A DNA stretch of 64,000 bases from Firm-08 sp045546995 (GCA_045546995.1 JAZQDW010000008.1:62001-126000), one strand, 5' to 3'. Positions 34,447 to 43,238 are shown, counted from the first letter of the stretch. A program made the numbers and translations. The notes: generated by a model from the sequence alone, not told the origin.

Positions 34447-35385
34447 ATGAGCAATAAAATGGCTACCAGAGATGCTTACGGCAAGGCACTTGTTGAGTTT
34501 GCCGAACAGTATGATTTGTACGTTTTTGATGCAGACCTTGCTGCCGCTACTAAAACCGGCGCTTTAAAGGATGCATATCCCGAACGCTTTTTTGACTGTG
34601 GTATTGCAGAAGGTAATATGATGGGCGTTGCTGCCGGTATGGCAGCGGCCGGTAAAACTGTGTTTGCAAGCTCCTTTGCTATGTTTGCGGCCGGTCGTGC
34701 CTTTGAACAGGTCAGAAACTCTATCGGTTATCCTCATTTAAATGTTAAAATCGGTGCTACACATGCCGGTTTGTCTGTAGGTGAAGATGGCGCCACCCAT
34801 CAATGTAATGAGGATATCGCTTTGATGCGTACCATTCCCGGTATGGTGATCATCAATCCTGCCGATCCGATTGAAACACGTGCCGCCGTTAAGGCCGCTA
34901 TCGAGCATGAGGGTCCGGTTTACCTTCGTTTTGGCCGTATGGCAGTTGATACTATTTTTGACGATAATTATCAGTTTGAGATCGGCAAAGGCGTTGTGCT
35001 GGAGGACGGCACTGACGTTACTATCGTTGCCACCGGCTTGATGGTCGGTCAGGCTTTGCTGGCACAAAAAATGTTGGCAGAGAAGAATATTTCTGCTGCG
35101 ATTATCAATATGCCTACGATCAAGCCGGTAGATAAGGATCTTTTGGTTGAGTATGCCAAAAAGACCGGAGCAATTGTTACCACCGAAGAGCATAGTGTGA
35201 TCGGCGGTTTGGGAAGCGCTGTTTGTGAGGCGATTTCCGACGAGGCGCCTTGCGTCGTTGTGCGTCATGGTGTTCAGGATGAGTTTGGCAAGTCCGGTCC
35301 TGCGTTACAGGTATTGGATGCCTATGGCTTGAATGCCGAGAATATCGTTGCCTGTGCACTGAAAGCGATCGCTGCCAAGAAATAA
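34447..35385 (+). CDS. Transketolase, C-terminal subunit
   Basis: A 312-residue partner carrying the pyrimidine-binding and C-terminal domains: DADLAAATKTGAL, FDCGIAEGNMMGVAAGMA, SFAMFAAGRAFEQVRN, and the phosphate-site GATHAGLSVGEDGATHQ. It has GGAGGGG 11 bases after the first subunit's stop, so both come from one transcript in equal amounts. Confidence 0.95.
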   Translation: MSNKMATRDAYGKALVEFAEQYDLYVFDADLAAATKTGALKDAYPERFFDCGIAEGNMMGVAAGMAAAGKTVFASSFAMFAAGRAFEQVRNSIGYPHLNVKIGATHAGLSVGEDGATHQCNEDIALMRTIPGMVIINPADPIETRAAVKAAIEHEGPVYLRFGRMAVDTIFDDNYQFEIGKGVVLEDGTDVTIVATGLMVGQALLAQKMLAEKNISAAIINMPTIKPVDKDLLVEYAKKTGAIVTTEEHSVIGGLGSAVCEAISDEAPCVVVRHGVQDEFGKSGPALQVLDAYGLNAENIVACALKAIAAKK

Positions 35386-35387
35386 CT

Positions 35388-35424
35388 GAAAATGCAGACT
35401 GTTTTACGCAGTCTGCATTTTTTT
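35388..35424 (+). terminator. Terminator of the transketolase operon
   Basis: AATGCAGACTG and CAGTCTGCATT flank TTTTACG, followed by a run of T. Confidence 0.92.
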
Positions 35425-35460
35425 GATGAATTTCTCATATCTTTTTTTGAGGTGAGAGAT

Positions 35461-36603
35461 ATGAAAATTAAACTGTTGGCGGTGTTTTGGTGCGCGTTGC
35501 TTTGTATAAATATGTGCAGTGTGTTTGCCGTCCCTCAGGAGCAGGTTGTGTTGGATCTGGATTGTCCGTCTGCTGTTTTGATTGAAGCATCAAGCGGTGA
35601 AGTGTTGTACGAAAAAGACGCTGATACTTCGCGGCCAATGGCGTCGGTCACTAAAATTATGACGCTTCTTTTAATAATGGAAGCATTGGAAGAAAATAAA
35701 ATTACGCTGGATGATCGGGTTACCTGTTCGGCTCACGCAGTTTCCATGGGTGGTTCGCAGATATATTTAAAAGAAGGGGAATCGCTGCGTGTGGAAGAAA
35801 TGCTTAAGGCGATCGTTGTATCCTCTGCAAATGATGCGGCGGTTGCGATGGCGGAGCATATTGCCGGTAGTGATCAGGCATTTGTCAGTAAAATGAACGA
35901 GCGAGCAAAACAACTTCAAATGAAAAATACTCACTTTGTTAATTGTACGGGACTGGATGCAGAACAGCATTATTCCAGCGCGAGAGATATTGCGATTATG
36001 TCTAGGGAGTTGTTGTCCCATAAAAAGATTAAAGAGTATACCACAATCTGGATGGACACCTTGCGTGACGGAGCTTTTGGACTTACGAACACAAACAAGT
36101 TGGTTAGATTCTACGAAGGTTGCACCGGCCTGAAAACCGGTTCGACGTCAAAAGCGTTATATTGTGTTTCGGCCTCTGCCGAACGTGACGGAATGGAGTT
36201 AATTTCCGTTGTGTTGGGGGCGCCCAGTTCAGCAAAGAGATTTGAGGATGCCAAAAAAATGCTGAATTACGGATTTGCCGGTTTTGAAATTTACACGGAA
36301 AAGATTGCTGCCCCGAAAGAGGTTGAAATTTTGGGCGGCAAGAAACATTCCGGAGCGGTCAAGTCGATTGATGAGGTGCACTTACTTGTTAATAAAGGTA
36401 TGGCAAACGGTATAACTGCTGAAACGATTGTAGAGGATCCGGTGATTGCGCCAAAGAAAAAAGGGGACAGCATCGGAAAGATAGATCTGGTTTATAATGA
36501 TAAAATTTTGCGCAGTTATCCGATAAAATTGTCGGAAGATGTTGAAAAGGCGAATCTTTTAGATATTTTTTTGCAGATATTCCATGTTTTTTTAACAGTT
36601 TAG
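35461..36603 (+). CDS. D-alanyl-D-alanine carboxypeptidase (PBP5/DacF type)
   Basis: A 380-residue serine-type carboxypeptidase that trims peptidoglycan stem peptides outside the membrane. A signal peptide (residues 1-22, ending VFA) precedes the catalytic domain with the S-x-x-K motif in MASVTKIMT, SxN in SSANDAAVA and KTG in LKTGSTSKA. A C-terminal beta domain and a hydrophobic amphipathic end (FLQIFHVFLTV) for membrane attachment follow. The start is ATG 35461 after GAGGTGAG; the longer upstream frame runs through the preceding terminator. Confidence 0.92.
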   Translation: MKIKLLAVFWCALLCINMCSVFAVPQEQVVLDLDCPSAVLIEASSGEVLYEKDADTSRPMASVTKIMTLLLIMEALEENKITLDDRVTCSAHAVSMGGSQIYLKEGESLRVEEMLKAIVVSSANDAAVAMAEHIAGSDQAFVSKMNERAKQLQMKNTHFVNCTGLDAEQHYSSARDIAIMSRELLSHKKIKEYTTIWMDTLRDGAFGLTNTNKLVRFYEGCTGLKTGSTSKALYCVSASAERDGMELISVVLGAPSSAKRFEDAKKMLNYGFAGFEIYTEKIAAPKEVEILGGKKHSGAVKSIDEVHLLVNKGMANGITAETIVEDPVIAPKKKGDSIGKIDLVYNDKILRSYPIKLSEDVEKANLLDIFLQIFHVFLTV

Positions 36604-36605
36604 AC

Positions 36606-36634
36606 TTGAATATAGCAGCAAAAAATGTTATTAT
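36606..36634 (+). promoter_or_regulatory. Promoter of pgi
   Basis: TTGAAT (36606-36611), 17 bases, TATTAT (36629-36634) with an extended TG. It begins directly after the carboxypeptidase stop. Confidence 0.6.
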
Positions 36635-36656
36635 AGTAAAAACAAGGAGGTTTATG

Positions 36657-37997
36657 ATGGCTATTAAAGTAAACGAACAGTACCTTCATTCATTTATCGA
36701 ATCTCACGAAAAGGAGTATATGCTTCCTTATATTGAAGTTGCACACGATCTTCTTCATGCAAAAAAAGGAGCAGGTAACGACTTTTTGGGTTGGCTCGAT
36801 CTTCCGTTGAATTATGACAAAGAGGAATATGACCGTATTAAAGCTGCTGCGAAAAAAATCGCTGCTCAGTCATCGGTTTTGATCGTCATTGGTATCGGCG
36901 GTTCGTATTTGGGTGCAAGGGCTGCAATTGAATTTATCAATTCACCCTTTTATAACGCTAAGAAGAAAGACACTCCCGATATTTATTTTGCCGGTAACAA
37001 TATTTCTTCCACTTATCTTAAAGAGATTATGGAGATTTGTGAGGGCAGAGATTTCAGCGTAAATGTTATCTCTAAGTCCGGTACTACGACCGAGCCGGCC
37101 ATTGCTTTCCGTATCTTTAAAGAAATGCTGGAAACCAAGTACGGCAAAGAGGGCGCGAAGGATCGTATTTATGTGACGACCGATAAGGCAAGGGGCACGC
37201 TGAAACAGTTGGCAACAGACGAAGGATATGAAACCTTTGTTGTGCCGGATGACGTCGGCGGAAGATTTTCTGTATTGACCGCTGTCGGTCTGTTGCCGAT
37301 CGCTGCTGCCGGTATCGAGCTGGATGAAATTATGCAGGGTGCCGCAGATGCACGCCTTGACTTTTTGTCCACCGATAACGAGTGCTATAAATACGTAATC
37401 GACCGTAATATTTTGCTCCGTAAGGGAAAACAGATTGAAATGCTGATCACTTATGAGCCCAGAGCAACCTATTTTATCGAGTGGTTTAAACAGCTTTTTG
37501 GAGAGAGCGAGGGCAAAGACAATAAAGGTATTTTTCCGGCAGGCGCTACGTTTTCTACCGATCTTCACTCTTTGGGTCAGTTTATTCAAAGCGGCAGCAG
37601 AAACATTTTCGAAACCGTTTTGAAGGCTAATACGGCTGAAAAAGAAATTGTAATCGGCGAAAGCGAAGGAAATTTGGATGGATTGAATTTCTTGAGTGGT
37701 AAGACGATGCAGTATGTTAACGACAGCGCTTATCTTGGCACTGTGCTTGCCCATACGGATGGCGGTGTGCCGAATATCGTTCTCGAGTTTGATGCATACG
37801 ACGCTTATCATTTTGGCTATCTCGTTTATTTCTTTGAAAAGGCTTGCGCTGTTTCCGGTTATTTGTTGGGTGTTAACCCGTTTGATCAACCGGGCGTTGA
37901 GGCGTATAAGAAAAATATGTTTGCACTGCTGGGCAAACCCGGCTATGAGCAAGAAACCGTGGCGATCCAAGAAAAAATCAACGGTTTGAATAAATAA
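36657..37997 (+). CDS. pgi: Glucose-6-phosphate isomerase
   Basis: A 446-residue glycolytic isomerase of the shorter Gram-positive form. It shows VIGIGGSYLGARAAIEF, VISKSGTTTEPAIAFRIF, VPDDVGGRFSVLTAVGLLP and the catalytic QLFGESEGK. The start is one of two adjacent ATGs; 36657 has ideal spacing to AAGGAGG, while 36654 is only three bases away from it. Confidence 0.96.
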   Translation: MAIKVNEQYLHSFIESHEKEYMLPYIEVAHDLLHAKKGAGNDFLGWLDLPLNYDKEEYDRIKAAAKKIAAQSSVLIVIGIGGSYLGARAAIEFINSPFYNAKKKDTPDIYFAGNNISSTYLKEIMEICEGRDFSVNVISKSGTTTEPAIAFRIFKEMLETKYGKEGAKDRIYVTTDKARGTLKQLATDEGYETFVVPDDVGGRFSVLTAVGLLPIAAAGIELDEIMQGAADARLDFLSTDNECYKYVIDRNILLRKGKQIEMLITYEPRATYFIEWFKQLFGESEGKDNKGIFPAGATFSTDLHSLGQFIQSGSRNIFETVLKANTAEKEIVIGESEGNLDGLNFLSGKTMQYVNDSAYLGTVLAHTDGGVPNIVLEFDAYDAYHFGYLVYFFEKACAVSGYLLGVNPFDQPGVEAYKKNMFALLGKPGYEQETVAIQEKINGLNK

Positions 37998-38013
37998 TTT
38001 AGGAGGAATTCTC

Positions 38014-38421
38014 ATGGTAAAGGTTATTATTGGAAAAAAAGGAACTGGCAAAACGAAGGCTTTGATCGATATGGTCAACCAGGAGACGAAAGAGTCTGCC
38101 GGAAACGTTGTTTGTATCGAATACGGTGACAAGCTGAAGCTTGACATTTCTTCCAAAGCCAGATTGATTGATATTAAAAGCTATAACATCTCCGGTATCG
38201 AGGCGCTGGAAGGTTTTATTCTGGGCTTGTTTGCCGGAAATTACGATATCACTTCCGTATATGTTGATTCTATTTTGAAGATCATCGGAGAAGATCTGGA
38301 GGCTCTCGGCAAATTGCTTGCTGAACTTGAAAAATTCACGGAGGCGTCCAAAACTTCCGTTACCGTTATGGTGTCTGCTGCTCCCGAGGATGCTCCTGAA
38401 AGCGTCGTAAAATATATGTAA
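38014..38421 (+). CDS. Small P-loop protein of unknown function
   Basis: A 135-residue protein: a Walker A motif at the very N-terminus (IGKKGTGKTKALIDM), a long helix-rich middle (IEALEGFILGLFAGNYDITSVYVD, resembling a Walker B strand ending in Asp), and a hydrophobic strand SVTVMVSAAPEDAP. It looks like a minimal nucleotide-binding fold without sensor motifs. I recognise no named family. It lies 16 bases after pgi with AGGAGGAA, so it is probably co-transcribed, and a terminator follows. Confidence 0.7.
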   Translation: MVKVIIGKKGTGKTKALIDMVNQETKESAGNVVCIEYGDKLKLDISSKARLIDIKSYNISGIEALEGFILGLFAGNYDITSVYVDSILKIIGEDLEALGKLLAELEKFTEASKTSVTVMVSAAPEDAPESVVKYM

Positions 38422-38424
38422 CTG

Positions 38425-38455
38425 AAAAAGCGGATGTTCTTCATCCGCTTTTTTT
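38425..38455 (+). terminator. Terminator of pgi and the P-loop gene
   Basis: AAAAAGCGGATG and CATCCGCTTTTT around TTCTT, then T run. Confidence 0.92.
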
Positions 38456-38469
38456 ACAAAGAGGTTAAT

Positions 38470-38955
38470 ATGAGGATTGATAAAATAAATTACTATCTCG
38501 ATATCGCTGAAACTGTGATCGAACGCAGCACTTGCCTGCGCAGAAATTACGGAGCGATTATTGTCAAAAACGATCAAATCATCTCTACCGGATACAACGG
38601 TGCGCCTCGCGGCCGGAAAAACTGTAGTGATCTGTGCTTTTGTATGCGGGAAAAAATGAATGTGCCGCGCGGCGAACGCTATGAACTTTGCCGTTCCATT
38701 CATGCAGAGCAGAATTGTATCATCGCCGCCTCGCGCAATGATACCTTGGGATCGTCTATGTATTTGGTTGGTAAAAATGCCGATGACGGCTCCTACATTG
38801 CTAACGCCAACTCTTGTGCCATGTGTAAGAAAATGATTATTAACGCCGGCATTGAAACAATATATATTCGCGACACCAAAACGGAGTATCGGAAAATTTC
38901 TGTCTCTGATTGGATCGAAAACGATGATTCATTAACCGAGTCAATGGGATACTAA
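38470..38955 (+). CDS. Zinc-dependent deaminase, dCMP deaminase (ComEB) family
   Basis: A 161-residue cytidine/deoxycytidylate deaminase-fold protein. The zinc and catalytic residues are in SIHAEQNCI and a second Cys pair in NSCAMCKKMIINAGI. The usual PCxxC is here SCxxC, losing the conserved Pro but keeping both Cys. STGYNGAPRGRKNCSD matches dCMP deaminases, so conversion of dCMP to dUMP is likely. The start is ATG 38470 after AAAGAGGTT. Confidence 0.85.
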   Translation: MRIDKINYYLDIAETVIERSTCLRRNYGAIIVKNDQIISTGYNGAPRGRKNCSDLCFCMREKMNVPRGERYELCRSIHAEQNCIIAASRNDTLGSSMYLVGKNADDGSYIANANSCAMCKKMIINAGIETIYIRDTKTEYRKISVSDWIENDDSLTESMGY

Positions 38956-38987
38956 AAAAATGTCACCGCATATGCGGTGACATTTTT
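38955..38987 (+). terminator. Terminator of the deaminase gene, overlapping the next promoter
   Basis: AAAAATGTCACCGCA and TGCGGTGACATTTTT form a 15-bp stem with a two-base loop. The T run merges into the -35 box of the following gene. Confidence 0.9.
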
Positions 38988-39014
38988 GACATTCAAAACA
39001 TTTTTTGATATAAT
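38986..39014 (+). promoter_or_regulatory. Promoter of the pseudouridine synthase-tex operon
   Basis: TTGACA (38986-38991), 17 bases, TATAAT (39009-39014): exact consensus boxes. Confidence 0.9.
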
Positions 39015-39039
39015 AATAGCAAAAATGTTAGGAGCACTT

Positions 39040-39744
39040 ATGGACAGTTTTCGATTGGATAAATTGGTTTGCGAAATGTTTGGTTTGACACGCAAACAGG
39101 CAAAAAAAGAAATTTCTTCCGGAAACGTCACGGTCAACGGTTCGGTGGTCAGACAATCGGCAGAGCATTGCTTGGTAACGGATGAGATCGCTTGCGGCGA
39201 AAAAATCGGCAGATATCAGCGCTTTTATTACATTATGATGAACAAGCCGAAGGGTGTGCTTTCAGCCACTGCAGACCGTAAAATGCGCACGGCAATTGAC
39301 CTGCTGCCGGAGGAACTGTTTCGGAAGGATCTATTTGTTGCGGGGCGACTGGACAAGGATACCACCGGCTTTTTATTGTTAACAAATGACGGCGATTTTG
39401 CTCACAATATTTTATCCCCAAAAAACCATATCCAAAAAACGTATGTTGCCAGGCTCGAGCAACCCGTGAAGCCGTCTGATGTACAATTGTTTGCAAAAGG
39501 AATTCAACTCAAAGATTTTGTATGCAAACCGGCCATTTTACGGCCGATTGGCGACTGTTTGGCAGAAATTGTTGTGGTTGAAGGTAAATTTCATCAAATC
39601 AAACGCATGTTTCATTCGGTTGATAATGAAGTTTTGGAACTTCATCGCAAAAAAATGGGTGAACTGGAACTGGACAAGTCATTGTTGCCCGGCGAGTCAA
39701 GATATATCAGTGAAGATGAACTAAAATTACTGAAAGGTGAATAG
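39040..39744 (+). CDS. RsuA/RluB-family pseudouridine synthase
   Basis: A 234-residue rRNA pseudouridine synthase. An N-terminal S4 RNA-binding domain (RLDKLVCEMFGLTRKQAKK) precedes the catalytic domain with Asp in AGRLDKDTTGFLLLTNDG and the downstream KTYVARLE and EGKFHQIKRMF motifs. It probably modifies 16S or 23S rRNA; the exact target cannot be told. The start is ATG 39040 with TTAGGAG; the frame upstream contains the promoter. Confidence 0.92.
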   Translation: MDSFRLDKLVCEMFGLTRKQAKKEISSGNVTVNGSVVRQSAEHCLVTDEIACGEKIGRYQRFYYIMMNKPKGVLSATADRKMRTAIDLLPEELFRKDLFVAGRLDKDTTGFLLLTNDGDFAHNILSPKNHIQKTYVARLEQPVKPSDVQLFAKGIQLKDFVCKPAILRPIGDCLAEIVVVEGKFHQIKRMFHSVDNEVLELHRKKMGELELDKSLLPGESRYISEDELKLLKGE

Positions 39745-39745
39745 T

Positions 39746-41878
39746 ATGACGGAAGAAATTAAATTTTTGTCAACGGAACTGAAACTTTCTGCAAAGAATG
39801 TGGAAGCGGCCGTTCAACTGATGGATGATGGAAATACAATCCCGTTTATCGCAAGATATCGTAAAGAAAAAACGGGCTCAATGGATGACCAGACTTTGCG
39901 ACTGTTGCAAGAAAAACTGCATTATATCCGTTCGTTAAACGAGCGAAAGGCAGAGGTGCAACGTCTGATTGAAGAGCAGGGAAAATGGAACGATGACCTT
40001 GCAGTGGCATTGCAGAAAGCTGCGACACTGACGGAGGTGGATGATATATATTTGCCCTACCGACCCAAACGCAAGACCAAGGCAAGTGTTGCCAGAGAAA
40101 ACGGCCTTGAACCGTTGGCGGCACTGATTTTGGAGCAAAAAAGCAATGAATCACTTGAAACGGTTGCCGCAGCATATATTTCCGAAAACGTTCCGGATGT
40201 ATCCGCCGCAATAGAAGGCGCTTTGTTTATTTTGGCAGAGGATATTGCTGAAAATGCCGATTTTCGTAAAGAATTACGTAAAATTACGTATAATAACGGT
40301 CAACTGATTTGCGAGGCGGCGACGGAAGAGGATAGCGTTTATCGCCAATACTATGAGTTTGCTTCCGTTGTTTCCAAATTGAAGTCACATCAGATTCTGG
40401 CCATCAATCGTGGTGAAAAAGAAAAAATGCTGAAGGTGACACTGAAAATGCCTGAAAATATGGCCGAGCAGTATTTGTATGCGCATATTGCAGTTGCGGG
40501 CGGTAGCTTTCAACCGCAGATATTAGCGTGCATCGCTGATAGTTACAAGCGTTTGTTGGCGCCGGCTCTTGAACGTGAGATTCGTAATGAGTTGCGTGAT
40601 ATGGCTGAGGAGCAGGCGCTGGTTATTTTCCGTCAAAATCTGAAACAATTGTTGATGCAGCCACCTTTGAAAGGCTATCGAGTGATCGGTTTTGATCCGG
40701 GCTATCGCACCGGTTGTAAGGTCTGTGTTATCGACGAAGGTGGTAAAGTTTTGGATGTTGGCGTCGTTTATCCTACGGCTCCGAAAAACGATACGGCGGG
40801 CGCGGCCAAGCTGTTGCGCAAATGGATTGCTAAGTACAACGTTTCTGCAATTGCTGTCGGTAACGGTACTGCATCCAAGGAAAGTGAGATATTTATTGCC
40901 GATATGATCAGCGATCTGGATGGCGTTGGTTATATGATGGTCAGCGAAGCCGGAGCGTCGGTTTATTCGGCATCACCGCTGGCGGCGGCTGAGTTTCCGG
41001 AGTATGACGTATCTTTGCGTAGCGCAGTTTCTATTGCACGCAGATTACAGGATCCTTTGTCCGAACTGGTTAAGATCGATCCCAAGGCCATTGGTGTAGG
41101 ACAGTATCAGCATGATATGAAGCAAAAACGTTTGGGTGAGGTTTTGGATGGCGTTGTTGAGGAATGTGTCAATAGCGTCGGCGCAGACCTGAATACCGCT
41201 TCTGTGCCGCTTTTGCAAAGAATCGCGGGTATTTCGGCCACTGTTGCGCAAAATATTGTTAAATATCGGGAAGAAAACGGATTGTTTACCTCCCGTAAGC
41301 AGTTGAAAAAAGTACCCAAACTGGGGGACAAGGCTTTTGAACAGTGCGCCGGCTTTTTGAGAATTAAAGAATCCAAAAATCCGCTGGATAACTCATCGGT
41401 GCATCCTGAAAGCTATGGTGCGGCTGAACTCCTTTTAAAAGAAGGCGGTTATTCATTGAGTGACATCGGTACGGATGCCGTACATTCTTTGCCGAAAATG
41501 ATTATGTCTGCCGGAGAAAAAATAGCAGAGAAACTATCGATCGGTTTGCTGACGTTGAAGGATATCGTTTCGGAGCTGGTTAAGCCTGCGCGTGATCCCA
41601 GAGACGGGCTGCCGAAGCCGGTGCTTAGAAGTGACGTGTTGGATATCAAGGATTTAAAAGAGGGGATGGTCTTTCAGGGGACTGTTCGAAACATTACGGA
41701 TTTTGGTGCCTTTGTTGATATTGGCGTACATCAGGACGGCTTGGTTCATATCTCCCAACTCAGTGATAAGTTTATTCGCCATCCGTTGGACGTGGTACAC
41801 ATCGGCGATGCGGTCAGTGTGAGGGTGTTATCTGTTGACGTTCAGAAGAAACGGATATCCTTGACGATGAAAAAATGA
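39746..41878 (+). CDS. tex: RNA-binding protein Tex
   Basis: A 710-residue Tex/YhgF protein: an N-terminal helical region (NTIPFIARYRKEKTGSMDD), a YqgF/RNase H-like domain (IGFDPGYRTGCKVCVID), helix-hairpin-helix segments (LQRIAGISATVAQNIVKYRE) and a C-terminal S1 domain (GTVRNITDFGAFVDIGVHQDGLVHISQLS). It binds nucleic acid and affects transcription. The ATG at 39746 follows AAAGGTGA; an in-frame GTG nine bases earlier overlaps that site. The start partly follows the preceding stop, so the two are co-transcribed. Confidence 0.96.
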   Translation: MTEEIKFLSTELKLSAKNVEAAVQLMDDGNTIPFIARYRKEKTGSMDDQTLRLLQEKLHYIRSLNERKAEVQRLIEEQGKWNDDLAVALQKAATLTEVDDIYLPYRPKRKTKASVARENGLEPLAALILEQKSNESLETVAAAYISENVPDVSAAIEGALFILAEDIAENADFRKELRKITYNNGQLICEAATEEDSVYRQYYEFASVVSKLKSHQILAINRGEKEKMLKVTLKMPENMAEQYLYAHIAVAGGSFQPQILACIADSYKRLLAPALEREIRNELRDMAEEQALVIFRQNLKQLLMQPPLKGYRVIGFDPGYRTGCKVCVIDEGGKVLDVGVVYPTAPKNDTAGAAKLLRKWIAKYNVSAIAVGNGTASKESEIFIADMISDLDGVGYMMVSEAGASVYSASPLAAAEFPEYDVSLRSAVSIARRLQDPLSELVKIDPKAIGVGQYQHDMKQKRLGEVLDGVVEECVNSVGADLNTASVPLLQRIAGISATVAQNIVKYREENGLFTSRKQLKKVPKLGDKAFEQCAGFLRIKESKNPLDNSSVHPESYGAAELLLKEGGYSLSDIGTDAVHSLPKMIMSAGEKIAEKLSIGLLTLKDIVSELVKPARDPRDGLPKPVLRSDVLDIKDLKEGMVFQGTVRNITDFGAFVDIGVHQDGLVHISQLSDKFIRHPLDVVHIGDAVSVRVLSVDVQKKRISLTMKK

Positions 41879-41901
41879 TGAAAAATTGCCTAAAAATCCG
41901 C

Positions 41902-41963
41902 CTGCTTTTTTGATTTACCCATCCAAACTGTGCAATATTACCAAAAAAACGACTGCTTTTTTG
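41902..41963 (+). repeat. Direct repeat upstream of the ATPase gene
   Basis: The 11-mer CTGCTTTTTTG occurs at 41902-41912 and again at 41953-41963, 51 bases apart, in an otherwise gene-free stretch between tex and the ABC ATPase. No clear tex terminator is seen here. Confidence 0.45.
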
Positions 41964-41976
41964 TGTAAAAATAAAA

Positions 41977-42005
41977 TTGAAATTTTGCAATAAGTGTGTT
42001 ATATT
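41977..42005 (+). promoter_or_regulatory. Promoter of the ABC ATPase gene
   Basis: TTGAAA (41977-41982), 17 bases, TATATT (42000-42005). The ribosome site GAGGAGG follows at 42031-42037. Confidence 0.7.
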
Positions 42006-42048
42006 ATATGTATTAAATTATGGATCTTTAGAGGAGGTACATCGCTAT

Positions 42049-43158
42049 ATGGCAAGTGTAACACTGAAAAATATCTACAAGAGATACCAGGGCGGCGTCG
42101 TTGCCGTATCCAACTTCAATCTCGAAATTGCCGACAAAGAATTTTTGGTTCTGGTCGGTCCTTCCGGTTGCGGTAAATCCACTACTCTTAGAATGATTGC
42201 CGGTTTGGAAGAAATCACCGAAGGTGAGCTTTACATTGGTGACAAGTTAGTCAACGATGTTGCACCTAAGGACAGAGACATTGCGATGGTATTCCAGAAC
42301 TATGCTCTGTATCCCCATATGACCGTATTTGATAATATGGCATTTGGTCTGAAGCTCAGAAAAACTCCCAAGGATGAAATCAAGCGTCGCGTAGAAGAAG
42401 CTGCTAAAATCCTTGACCTGTCTCATCTGCTGGATAGAAAGCCCAAGGCTATGTCCGGTGGTCAGCGTCAGCGTGTTGCTTTGGGTCGTGCTATTGTTCG
42501 TGAGCCCAAGGTTTTCCTGCTTGACGAGCCTCTGTCCAACTTGGATGCTAAGCTGAGAGCACAGATGAGAACCGAATTGTCCAAGATTCATCACAATTTG
42601 GCCACTACCTTCATCTATGTTACCCATGACCAGACGGAAGCTATGACTATGGCTACTCGCATCGTTGTTATGAAGGATGGCTTCATTCAGCAGGTTGATA
42701 CTCCTCAGAACCTGTATCTCTATCCCTGTAACATTTTTGTAGCCGGATTTATTGGTTCTCCCCAGATGAACTTCGTTGACGTTGAACTGGTTGAGAAGGC
42801 CGGTGATCTGTATGTTGAGTTTGCCAACAACAGCCTGAAGTTGCCCGAGAGCAAGATCAATGATGCTGTTAAGGCTCAGGTTGGTAAGACCATCGTTCTG
42901 GGCATTCGTCCCGAGCACGTACATGATGAGAAGAGATATCTGGAAGAACTGCCTGATTACGTTATCAATGCTGACGTTGAGGTTGCTGAGTTGATGGGCG
43001 CCGAAACCTATCTGTATCTGGATGTTGAGGGCTCCAAGTTTACCGCTCGCGTTGCTCCCACCACCACTGCTAAGGCTGACGACAAGATCGTTGTTACTTT
43101 GGATCTCGAAATGGCTCACTTGTTCAATAAAGAGACTGAGGAGACCTTGGTTAACTAA
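42049..43158 (+). CDS. ugpC: Sugar ABC transporter ATPase, UgpC/MsmX type
   Basis: A 369-residue cytoplasmic ATPase of carbohydrate importers. Walker A GPSGCGKST (near residue 37), Q-loop VFQNYALYPHMTV, signature MSGGQRQRVALGRA, Walker B VFLLDEPLSNLDA and the switch His in YVTHDQTEAM, then the C-terminal TOBE/OB domain. No permease is adjacent. Such stand-alone ATPases serve several permease pairs in Firmicutes, so it is the likely motor for the permeases at 3.8-5.9 kb (inference). Codon choice resembles highly expressed genes and a strong terminator follows. Confidence 0.95.
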   Translation: MASVTLKNIYKRYQGGVVAVSNFNLEIADKEFLVLVGPSGCGKSTTLRMIAGLEEITEGELYIGDKLVNDVAPKDRDIAMVFQNYALYPHMTVFDNMAFGLKLRKTPKDEIKRRVEEAAKILDLSHLLDRKPKAMSGGQRQRVALGRAIVREPKVFLLDEPLSNLDAKLRAQMRTELSKIHHNLATTFIYVTHDQTEAMTMATRIVVMKDGFIQQVDTPQNLYLYPCNIFVAGFIGSPQMNFVDVELVEKAGDLYVEFANNSLKLPESKINDAVKAQVGKTIVLGIRPEHVHDEKRYLEELPDYVINADVEVAELMGAETYLYLDVEGSKFTARVAPTTTAKADDKIVVTLDLEMAHLFNKETEETLVN

Positions 43159-43170
43159 TTTTTTCCAACT

Positions 43171-43200
43171 AAAAAGGCGTTGCATCGCAACGCCTTTTTT
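43171..43200 (+). terminator. Terminator of the ATPase gene
   Basis: AAAAAGGCGTTGC pairs with GCAACGCCTTTTT (loop ATC), ending in a T run. Confidence 0.94.
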
Positions 43201-43209
43201 AATTCAAGT

Positions 43210-43238
43210 TAAAACGGACCGCTTTTGCGGTCCGTTTT
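43210..43238 (-). terminator. Terminator of the AI-2E family transporter gene
   Basis: AAAACGGACCGC and GCGGTCCGTTTT around TTTT form a 12-bp palindrome next to the minus-strand stop codon. Confidence 0.85.

Noticed and set aside
33605..35385. Transketolase broken by a frameshift
   Set aside because: Each half has its own strong ribosome site and complete domain borders; split transketolase is normal in many Clostridia.
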